Origin: a bacterium
GTDB taxonomy: Bacteria; Vulcanimicrobiota; JABDET01
Direction: 5' to 3'
Assembly (NCBI GenBank): GCA_021800275.1
Contig: JAJYZB010000001.1
Coordinates: 186,001 to 250,000, forward strand
Length of the DNA stretch: 64,000 nucleotides
The notes under the pieces were generated by a model. It was not told the DNA's origin. It was given only the letters and a program-made list of their open reading frames with translations, and ran no database searches. A program made the position numbers and the translations under genes. Shown one piece after another: positions 54,046-61,647 of the stretch (its first letter is position 1; every line of letters starts with the position of its first letter).

Positions 54046-54616
54046 TCGCTTTCTCCATAAAAAAGTAAAGCTGTGATAGAGTTTCAACTCCTTTTTCTTT
54101 CAATAATTTGAGATAGGTCAAAAAGATCTCCGCTGTTGCCATGGCATCTCCTAAGGCTCTGTGGCGATCTTTTAAATCAATATTAAAATGTTTGGCGAGA
54201 GTTTCGAGTTTTCGATTTTCAGCTTCTGGAGCCAGGAGATGTCCCAGCTTAACTGTGCACAGGACACTGTTCGTAAAACGAGCCATTCCCAGTTTCTTCA
54301 TGTGAACATTTAAAATTTGAATATCAAAAGGACTGTTGTGAACAATGAGAATATCAGAATTGATGAATTGGGCAATCGTGTCAGCAAGCGAAGAAAAAGG
54401 AGGAGAGTCCTTTATGGTTTCAGCGCTGATCCCCGTCATTTTCTGCACAATATGTTGAATCGGATATTCAGAATAAACCAGGCTGGAAAATGAATCAGTG
54501 ATTCTTTCATTTTGTATTTTAACCATGCCGATTTCTAGAATTCCGCAGGAATCCAGCTTTCCTCCTGAAACTTCCAGATCTAAAACCGTAAAATCACACT
54601 CAGACAATTTTTGCAT
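54023..54616 (-). CDS. DnaQ-like 3'-5' exonuclease (DEDDh)
   Basis: The 197-residue protein has all exonuclease motifs: VLDLEVSG (first Asp and Glu), VHNSPFDIQIL (second Asp) and HRALGDAMATAE (His and last Asp). It resembles the epsilon subunit of DNA polymerase III but lacks extra domains, so it may act in proofreading, repair or RNA trimming. The start is ATG 54616. Its end overlaps hisC, which is the next gene. Confidence 0.88.
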   Translation of the reverse strand: MQKLSECDFTVLDLEVSGGKLDSCGILEIGMVKIQNERITDSFSSLVYSEYPIQHIVQKMTGISAETIKDSPPFSSLADTIAQFINSDILIVHNSPFDIQILNVHMKKLGMARFTNSVLCTVKLGHLLAPEAENRKLETLAKHFNIDLKDRHRALGDAMATAEIFLTYLKLLKEKGVETLSQLYFFMEKANASSTPH

Positions 54617-54782
54617 TTTTAAAAAATTCCACGTCTTTCCCCATTTTCCTTACTGCACTTTTAAAAATGGTTTTTAATGGTAATCTGAATGACCTATGTC
54701 ACCTGTCAGACAAAAAACTGTGAGGTTAACCTTTTTGATTCAACGTATGAACATAAGTTAATCTATTCGGAGTGAATTCCTC

Positions 54783-57700
54783 TCAAAATTTATCTAAAAC
54801 AGGATGACCTGAAAAAAGAATGGGAGTCCCTGTTTTTAGAGCCTCTTTATTATAAGGGGAAATTTCTCGTTTTATCAAAAGATTAAATTTCACAATATCA
54901 TTTTTAAGTTCATCCATTTTCTGATTGGCATAGGCCTGAACAGCCGGTGTGACAGGTTTGTCAAAATAAGAGTTAACTAGATACATTCCCCATCCCAACT
55001 GGGCATTCAGACGAGTCAAATGGTGGAGTCCTTCTTCAGCAGCCAATCTCTGAATTTTAGGATCATAGAGGTGATTGGAGAATGAAGTTAAATGTGAGGA
55101 GATTCTTTTTAACTTTTCTAAAAGAATCTGGTGTTGACTTAAATTCTGCTGACTGCTTGAATTCTGCCTCACTATGATATTGCCAGCTTGATGAGTTTTG
55201 AGCAGCCCTTGAATCACCTGAATCTGTGTTTTCAGACTGTATATCTTATTTAAAACTTCATTTAAAGCAGAATAAGCATTCCTCATTTTTAAAGCTTCAC
55301 GGGTTTTTGATTGAAAAGCTTGAAGATTGAAGTGAAAAGCAGGATCCAATTTTATCACAGCGGTTCTGGTTTCACTCGCAGCTCGTGCAGCACCCATGAT
55401 TTTCGTTTTCCTCATGGTTTTCCGCTCACTTTTATGAGATAGTTTTCCATGATTTTTTGGAGAAATTGCGATCGTAATTTTGTATTTTCCTGGAACCACA
55501 AGAGGACCCCTGGGGAAAAACCTCTGCTGAAAGCTTGGAGGTAGAATTTTTATGATTTTTCCAAGAGGCTTCAATTTAACAGGAGCCTGATATCGAAAAT
55601 TCCAAATCATCCGATTCAGTCCATTTTTCGCTTTTTTATGGAGCTTTGCCACCATTTCCCCTTTTTCATCTCGAATTAAAATTGTCACAGGGACTGTTTT
55701 CTTTTGTGTTCTTACATAATAATCTAGGATCACACCATCCGGAGGGTTAGGCGCCATAAACCCTCCTGGTTTTTGTGGATGTCCAACACTCACAACACTG
55801 GAAGGGGGATAAAGATAGGCCGGAAGCGGCTTGAAAAAATACAAAGATGAATTTTTAATTCTTGAATCCCAGTCCTCGATTGGAGTTATGTCATCCAAAA
55901 TAAAAATCCCTCTTCCATGAGTTCCTACGACCAGATCATGATCCAATTTTTGAAATTTAATGTCATACACTGGAACAGTCGGAAAATTCTTAAATTTCTT
56001 CCAGGTTTTTCCATCATTTAAAGAATAATACAGACTGGTTTCTGTCCCTAAAACTAAAAGTCCACGTTGATTCGGGTCTTCTCGAACCACATGAACTGCA
56101 TTGTCTTCAGGAAGTCCGCGGGAAATTTTTGTCCAGGTTCTCCCCAAATTTTTCGTTTTATAAACATAAGGTTTATCATTGTTCATTTTATGAAAATCAA
56201 CAGTTATATAGCAGCTCGAAGCAGAAAAAGAGGAAGCCTCAACTTGAATCTTTCCCCACTGAGGGAGATGAGGAATATTCGAGGTTACATTGATCCATTT
56301 TTTTCCCCCGTCTTGTGTCACATGAATCAGCCCATCATCAGATCCAACCCAGATCACTTTCGAATCCAGAGGAGAAACTGAAATGGAAGTGATCGTATCG
56401 TAATTTTCAGCGCCGCTCATGTCATATTCAACTTTTCCGCCGCTTTTAATTTGCTTTTTCTTATCATTCCGAGTTAAATCAGGACTGATCGCTTTCCAGG
56501 TAAACCCTTTATTTTGGCTCTTAAACAGCGCATTAGCTCCTAAATACAAAGTCGCTGGATCCGTTGGGGCAATAGCCAATGGACTTGTCCAATTGAAGCG
56601 ATATTTCAATAAAGAAGGGAGCATATCTCCATTGGTCGGGATGTACGGCTGAAGGACAGTTTCAACTTTTGTTTTCAGATTTACCCGTTTAATATATCCA
56701 TTTTGATCTTCAGCATAAACAATATCAGGGTGGTTCGGGCTTGGAAGAACATACTGTCCATCCCCTCCTGAAACAGTCACCCAATTTGAATTTTGAACTC
56801 CTGAAACAACCAGGTTTCTGGAGGGACCGCACCAGGATCCATTATCCTGGATCCCCCCGCAGATCATAAAGGGATGCTGCTCTGTCACAGAGATTTGATA
56901 AAACTCTTCCACAGGGAGATGATCCAAAAATTTCCAGGAACTCCCATTATTATCCGTCATATAAACTCCACCATCATTCCCAATGATGATCCTTTGTGGA
57001 TCCTTTGGATCGATCCAGATCGCATGCTGATCCGGATGAAGCTGCCAGAACTTAAACTTTGGACCATAGTAAACAGTTTTTCCGCCATTGTTTGATTTCA
57101 ACAGAAAAACCGAAAGAAAATAAAGCTCATTTTGATTCTGAGGAGAGACTTCAAATCGCGAAAAATAGAAAGGTCTTTCATCCAGAGCATGATCACTGCT
57201 GATTAAATGCCAGTGCCCCCCTAAATCAGTAGAATCCCAGAGCATCCCTTTTTTCGCTTCAATCAGAGCATAAACATGTTCAGGATTGGATGGAGCATCC
57301 GCTAAAGCGATCCTTCCTAAGGGTCCCTTAGGAAGCCCTTTGGTCAACTTCTTCCAGGTTTTTCCCCCATCAATAGAACGATAGATTCCGCTCCACTTCC
57401 CGCCATCTTCTAAAGCCCAGGGATGGCGAACCACTTCCCACATCGCGGCAAAAAGAATCTTGGGATTTTTGGGATCCATCACTAAATCCGCGCAGCCAGT
57501 CTTATTGTTTAAAAACAAAACTTTTTTCCAGGTTTTTCCACCATTAGTGGTTCTAAAAACCCCTCTTTCAGAATTAGGTCCCCAAGCATCCCCAACAGCT
57601 CCAACAAAAACCTCTTTAGGATTAAAAGGATTCACAAGGATGGAAGCGATCTGTCCTGCTTGTCGAAGTCCTTTAAATTTCCAGTGCTTTCCTCCATCAG

Positions 57701-58061
57701 GAGAAAAATAAACCCCTTTCCCTGGAGAAATATCATTGCGGAGATTGGCTTCTCCAGTCCCAACCCAAATCTGAGTAGGGGTAGTTGGAAGCACAGCCAT
57801 AGCGCCAATCGAACCTGTTGATTCTTTTTTAAAGATCGCTTTCCAGGTTTCACCCCCATTGACCGATTTAAAAATTCCTCCTGCTGCAGATCCGACGTAA
57901 ATGATATTCTGATTTCCTGAGATCCCCACAACCGCAGTAATTCTTCCTCCTGCTGCAGCAGGTCCCAGGTTCCTGAAATGAAGGGGTTTAAAAAGATAAT
58001 GGGCAGAAACAGAAATCGAGGCAGTAAAAAGCATTAAAAAAACAAAAATTTTTTTTCTCAT
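54783..58061 (-). CDS. Large exported Asp-box beta-propeller protein (VPS10/sortilin-like)
   Basis: I place the start at ATG 58061, where a signal peptide begins (FVFLMLFTASISVSA). The product is 1092 residues. At least ten Asp-box (BNR) repeats are visible, such as VNGGETWKAIF, TNGGKTWKKV and DGGKTWKKL, which build a VPS10-type propeller up to about residue 720. An Ig-like region with DGVILDYYVRTQ and RMIWNFRYQAP follows, and the last 200 residues are helical. Related proteins are glycosyl hydrolase-like or sorting proteins; no catalytic residues can be assigned here. It acts outside the inner membrane. Confidence 0.82.
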   Translation of the reverse strand: MRKKIFVFLMLFTASISVSAHYLFKPLHFRNLGPAAAGGRITAVVGISGNQNIIYVGSAAGGIFKSVNGGETWKAIFKKESTGSIGAMAVLPTTPTQIWVGTGEANLRNDISPGKGVYFSPDGGKHWKFKGLRQAGQIASILVNPFNPKEVFVGAVGDAWGPNSERGVFRTTNGGKTWKKVLFLNNKTGCADLVMDPKNPKILFAAMWEVVRHPWALEDGGKWSGIYRSIDGGKTWKKLTKGLPKGPLGRIALADAPSNPEHVYALIEAKKGMLWDSTDLGGHWHLISSDHALDERPFYFSRFEVSPQNQNELYFLSVFLLKSNNGGKTVYYGPKFKFWQLHPDQHAIWIDPKDPQRIIIGNDGGVYMTDNNGSSWKFLDHLPVEEFYQISVTEQHPFMICGGIQDNGSWCGPSRNLVVSGVQNSNWVTVSGGDGQYVLPSPNHPDIVYAEDQNGYIKRVNLKTKVETVLQPYIPTNGDMLPSLLKYRFNWTSPLAIAPTDPATLYLGANALFKSQNKGFTWKAISPDLTRNDKKKQIKSGGKVEYDMSGAENYDTITSISVSPLDSKVIWVGSDDGLIHVTQDGGKKWINVTSNIPHLPQWGKIQVEASSFSASSCYITVDFHKMNNDKPYVYKTKNLGRTWTKISRGLPEDNAVHVVREDPNQRGLLVLGTETSLYYSLNDGKTWKKFKNFPTVPVYDIKFQKLDHDLVVGTHGRGIFILDDITPIEDWDSRIKNSSLYFFKPLPAYLYPPSSVVSVGHPQKPGGFMAPNPPDGVILDYYVRTQKKTVPVTILIRDEKGEMVAKLHKKAKNGLNRMIWNFRYQAPVKLKPLGKIIKILPPSFQQRFFPRGPLVVPGKYKITIAISPKNHGKLSHKSERKTMRKTKIMGAARAASETRTAVIKLDPAFHFNLQAFQSKTREALKMRNAYSALNEVLNKIYSLKTQIQVIQGLLKTHQAGNIIVRQNSSSQQNLSQHQILLEKLKRISSHLTSFSNHLYDPKIQRLAAEEGLHHLTRLNAQLGWGMYLVNSYFDKPVTPAVQAYANQKMDELKNDIVKFNLLIKREISPYNKEALKTGTPILFSGHPVLDKF

Positions 58062-58307
58062 AGAAAGAGAGTTTTCGAAAACTGAAAAAAGATCCCTCTC
58101 TTGTTCCAGTTTTCGCAAAAATCTGTCAACTCTGCTGAAATAGATTAGTAAGGATCATCAGCTGCGGCAAATTTTTAAGTGGATTGGTGTAATTCCTCCT
58201 CGCAGCAGGACAATCCCTCTGAAGCAGCAAAACCAATTTATTGAAGAAGCAGGCAATCTTAAATGATTCCACAAATAGAAAAAAACACATCTCAAGGGGG
58301 AATAATC

Positions 58308-58865
58308 ATGGAGAAAAACATCAAAAGTTCAGTTGAAAAAACCCTTGAAAGCGAAATGGTTTTCAAGGGGAAGTTTTTCGGTATCAGAAGACATCAGGTC
58401 ATTCTCCCTGATGGGAAAAAAGCTGTCCGCGAAATTGCGGAACATCCTGGAGCAGCAGGGTGTGTGGTCTTGAACGAGAAAAACGAAATCCTGCTGGTTA
58501 AACAGTATCGAAAAGCAGCGGAGCAGGTACTCGCTGAAATTCCTGCGGGAAAAATTGACAAAAATGAATCCCCTGAATCTTGTGTAGTCCGAGAAGTGGA
58601 AGAAGAAACAGGAATTATCATTACCGAACCTCTAAAACTGTCCGAATTTTATCCAAGTCCAGGTTTCACAACTGAAAAAATGTTCATTTATCTGGCAAAA
58701 GCAAAAGACAGGGGGGAAACTCACCAGATGGATGATGAGTGCATCTGGTCTGGATTTGTTCCGTTTCATCAGGCTTTTGACATGATTAAAACAGGGGAAG
58801 TTCAAGACGCTAAAACCATTATCGGCATTCTGTGTGCAAAAGAAAAATTAAAAATTACCTGCTGA
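58308..58865 (+). CDS. Nudix hydrolase, ADP-ribose pyrophosphatase type
   Basis: The 185-residue product starts at ATG 58308 after AAGGGGG. The Nudix box is GKIDKNESPESCVVREVEEETG, preceded by LLVKQYRKAAEQVLAEIPAG, as in ADP-ribose and nucleoside diphosphate-sugar pyrophosphatases; SPGFTTEKMFIYLA is typical of that group. It removes ADP-ribose or related compounds. It lies 15 bases before the endonuclease Q gene. Confidence 0.93.
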   Translation: MEKNIKSSVEKTLESEMVFKGKFFGIRRHQVILPDGKKAVREIAEHPGAAGCVVLNEKNEILLVKQYRKAAEQVLAEIPAGKIDKNESPESCVVREVEEETGIIITEPLKLSEFYPSPGFTTEKMFIYLAKAKDRGETHQMDDECIWSGFVPFHQAFDMIKTGEVQDAKTIIGILCAKEKLKITC

Positions 58866-58880
58866 ACAAGGAGCTGAGGT

Positions 58881-60101
58881 ATGTCATTAAAACCGTATTA
58901 TGTTGACCTTCATGTTCATTTAGGACGCTCCGGAGATGGAAGCCCTATTAAAATCACAGCTTCTTCGCAGTTGACGTTTGCAAACTGCATTAAAGAAGCG
59001 GTGGATAGAAAAGGACTGGACATCCTTGGAATTGTGGACTGCGGTTCCAGAAAAGTCTTAAAAGATATTCGCGACTTAATGAAAAAAGGACAGCTTATGG
59101 AACTGGAAGATGGAGGTTTAAGGCATCGAGATAAAGTGACCATTCTTCTAGGTTCTGAAGTAGAGACCTCAGAAGATGAAGGAAAAAAAATCGCCCATCA
59201 TCTTGTTTATTTCCCTTTTTTAAAACAGATGGAAGAATTTTCCAAAACGATGGGAAAATATATTTCTAACATGGATCTCTCTACTCAGAGAGCGAGACTG
59301 AGCAGCAGAGAACTTCTGACAGTGGCAGATTCTCTCGGTGGAGTTTTTATGATTGCCCATGCTTTCACCCCTCATAAATCTGTATATGGAAACTGCACCA
59401 GAAGAATCTCTGATCTGTTTGATTCGAGAGCCGAACAGATCAGCGCTCTTGAATTAGGACTCTCTTCAGACACCTATCTGGCAGACCGAATTGATGAACT
59501 GAAGCCGATCACGTTTATCTCGAATTCAGACGCGCATTCTCTTGCAAAACTGGGGAGAGAATACAATGTCATGGAACTGGAAAAACCGACTTTTAAAGAA
59601 GTGATTCTGGCTTTAAAGAGGCAGAAAGGGAGAAAAATTTCAGCCAATTATGGACTGGATCCAAAATTGGGAAAATATCATCGAAGCTTCTGCGAAACCT
59701 GTGAAAAAATTATCTCGGAAGAACCACCGCCAGTTTTGGAATGCCCTCTGGGGAAAGATCATGATCTGGTCACAGGAGTCCTGGATCGAATTACCTTAAT
59801 CCAGGATCATGGGGAGCCAGTCCATCCACAGCACCGCCCCAGATATCATTATCAAGTCCCTCTAGAATTTGTGCCAGGGCTTGGTCCAGCGACCTTAAAC
59901 CGTTTACTTGCCGAATTCGAAACCGAAATGGCGGTTCTTCATCAAGCCGTAAAAGAAGATATAACCAAGATAGTGGGCTGGAAAATCGCCAATCAGATCA
60001 TTCTGGCTAGAGAAGGGCTGCTGCCTCTGCAGGCAGGAGGAGGAGGTCACTACGGGAAAGTGGCTGAATCCCCGGCTGTGGAGCAGCTTCGGATCGTATA
60101 A
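58881..60101 (+). CDS. Endonuclease Q-family protein (PHP domain)
   Basis: This 406-residue protein has YYVDLHVHLGRSGDG (metal-binding DxHxH), AHAFTPHKSVYG, ISNSDAHSLAKLGREYN and a zinc-finger-like CETCEKIISEEP...CPLG region, the order seen in EndoQ. The C-terminal part has a helix-hairpin-helix-like VPGLGPATLNRLL. EndoQ cuts DNA 5' of deaminated bases such as uracil and hypoxanthine. The ribosome site is AGGAGCTGAGG. The preceding Nudix gene suggests a nucleotide-damage unit. Confidence 0.9.
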   Translation: MSLKPYYVDLHVHLGRSGDGSPIKITASSQLTFANCIKEAVDRKGLDILGIVDCGSRKVLKDIRDLMKKGQLMELEDGGLRHRDKVTILLGSEVETSEDEGKKIAHHLVYFPFLKQMEEFSKTMGKYISNMDLSTQRARLSSRELLTVADSLGGVFMIAHAFTPHKSVYGNCTRRISDLFDSRAEQISALELGLSSDTYLADRIDELKPITFISNSDAHSLAKLGREYNVMELEKPTFKEVILALKRQKGRKISANYGLDPKLGKYHRSFCETCEKIISEEPPPVLECPLGKDHDLVTGVLDRITLIQDHGEPVHPQHRPRYHYQVPLEFVPGLGPATLNRLLAEFETEMAVLHQAVKEDITKIVGWKIANQIILAREGLLPLQAGGGGHYGKVAESPAVEQLRIV

Positions 60102-60170
60102 AGAAATTTCTCCATTAATAGGAGATGTCCAGAAATTTACATTTTGTTCATCGCTTCCCAGGAGTCTCCG

Positions 60171-60179
60171 TGATACAAT
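60171..60179 (+). promoter_or_regulatory. Extended -10 upstream of the 80-residue gene
   Basis: TGATACAAT is an extended -10 element 15 bases before the gene start; no -35 is seen. It would give a very short leader. Confidence 0.35.
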
Positions 60180-60194
60180 AATCTTGAGGTGAAA

Positions 60195-60437
60195 ATGATG
60201 GATATTCTCTCAAGTCTGATCCAAAGAGATACACTAACCCTGGAAGAAGAACTTAATTTAAAACGCTCAAAGCATCTTTTTGTCCAATGGCTTGTCGGAG
60301 GAAATCGCCGATCTGTTCCAAAAGAGGCAAAACCCTTTTTAGAAGCCCATCCTGAAGAAGCAAAAGCCCTTTTTGACCACTACCGCCAGAGAGCAAGGAA
60401 AAAACAAAAGGTAAAAATGAATCTTTTTCTAATTTAA
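60195..60437 (+). CDS. Small uncharacterised protein
   Basis: ATG 60195 lies five bases after GAGG. The 80-residue product is charged and helical, with LTLEEELNLKRSKHLFVQWL, and a basic tail (RQRARKKQKVK). I recognise no family. It is followed six bases later by phosphopentomutase, probably in the same message. The good ribosome site and promoter support a real gene. Confidence 0.65.
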   Translation: MMDILSSLIQRDTLTLEEELNLKRSKHLFVQWLVGGNRRSVPKEAKPFLEAHPEEAKALFDHYRQRARKKQKVKMNLFLI

Positions 60438-60442
60438 GATTC

Positions 60443-61633
60443 ATGGGCATTCAACGAATCTTTATTTTAGTCTGTGACAGTCTTGGCATTGGAGAACTTC
60501 CTGATGCCTCAAATTATGGAGATAAAGGAAGCCATACTCTAAAACATACGGCTCAAGCAGTGAATGGACTCCATCTCCCAACCCTAGAAAAACTGGGCTT
60601 GGGGCGGATTGACGAGATTCCTGGCATCAGCAGCCAGAACCCATGCATTGGGACTTATGGGAAAATGGCGGAGCAGTCAAAAGGGAAAGACACCACAACT
60701 GGGCACTGGGAAATGATGGGATTGATCAGTGAAAAACCGTTCCCTCTTTATCCGAATGGATTTCCTCCCGAAATCATGCAGCCTTTTGAAAAAGCAATCC
60801 AGAGGAAAGCCCTGGGGAACAAACCGGCATCCGGAACCGAGATTATTAAAGAACTGGGGGAAGAACACGTTAAAACAGGATGCCCGATTGTCTATACTTC
60901 AGGGGACAGTGTTTTCCAAATTGCCTGCCATGAAGAGATTGTGCCTTTAGAAACCCTTTATGATTGGTCGCTCACCGCTCGAAAGCTTTTAATCGGCGAC
61001 CATGCTGTTGGTCGGGTCATTGCCCGACCTTTTGCAGGAAGCCCAGGTCAATTTAAACGAACTGAACATCGGCGAGATTTTGCCGTTAAACCCAGAGGAA
61101 AAACGGTATTGAATGCAGCTGTGGAAAAAGGGATTAAAGTGATCGGAATCGGTAAAATTGAAGATATCTTTTCTGGTGAAGGAATCACTGAAGGATTCCA
61201 TACAGGGAACAATCATGACAGCATGATGAAGACCATAAAACTGGCAGAAAAAGAATCGGATGGGATTATTTTCACTAATTTAGTGGATTTTGATATGCTT
61301 TACGGACATCGGAATGATCCCATTGGATATGCCAAAGCCCTCCAAGCCTTTGATCAGCAGCTTGAAATTTTATTAAACAAGCTCAAATCTTCTGACCTTC
61401 TCTGCATCACAGGTGATCACGGCTGCGATCCAACTGATGTCAGCACAGATCACACGAGAGAATATGTTCCCATTTTGGCATACTCTCCTTCAGGATCTCA
61501 AAACATTCCTCTCGGCACAAGAGAAACTTTTGCTGATCTAGGTGCAACTTGTGCAGAAGCATTAAGACTTCCTTATCAGCTTCCAGGGAGAAGTTTTTAC
61601 AGCAAAATTTTTGTTGGTGCAGAGGTGGCTTAA
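60443..61633 (+). CDS. deoB: Phosphopentomutase
   Basis: DeoB converts ribose-1-phosphate and deoxyribose-1-phosphate to their 5-phosphates. The 396-residue protein has all metal motifs of the alkaline phosphatase superfamily: VCDSLGIGELPDA, DTTTGHWEMMG, NNHDSMMKT, LVDFDMLYGHRNDP and ITGDHGCDPT with STDHTREYVP. It is the standard length. It helps reuse of nucleosides and follows the 80-residue gene. Confidence 0.95.
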   Translation: MGIQRIFILVCDSLGIGELPDASNYGDKGSHTLKHTAQAVNGLHLPTLEKLGLGRIDEIPGISSQNPCIGTYGKMAEQSKGKDTTTGHWEMMGLISEKPFPLYPNGFPPEIMQPFEKAIQRKALGNKPASGTEIIKELGEEHVKTGCPIVYTSGDSVFQIACHEEIVPLETLYDWSLTARKLLIGDHAVGRVIARPFAGSPGQFKRTEHRRDFAVKPRGKTVLNAAVEKGIKVIGIGKIEDIFSGEGITEGFHTGNNHDSMMKTIKLAEKESDGIIFTNLVDFDMLYGHRNDPIGYAKALQAFDQQLEILLNKLKSSDLLCITGDHGCDPTDVSTDHTREYVPILAYSPSGSQNIPLGTRETFADLGATCAEALRLPYQLPGRSFYSKIFVGAEVA

Positions 61634-61647
61634 AAGGTTCAAGCAGC

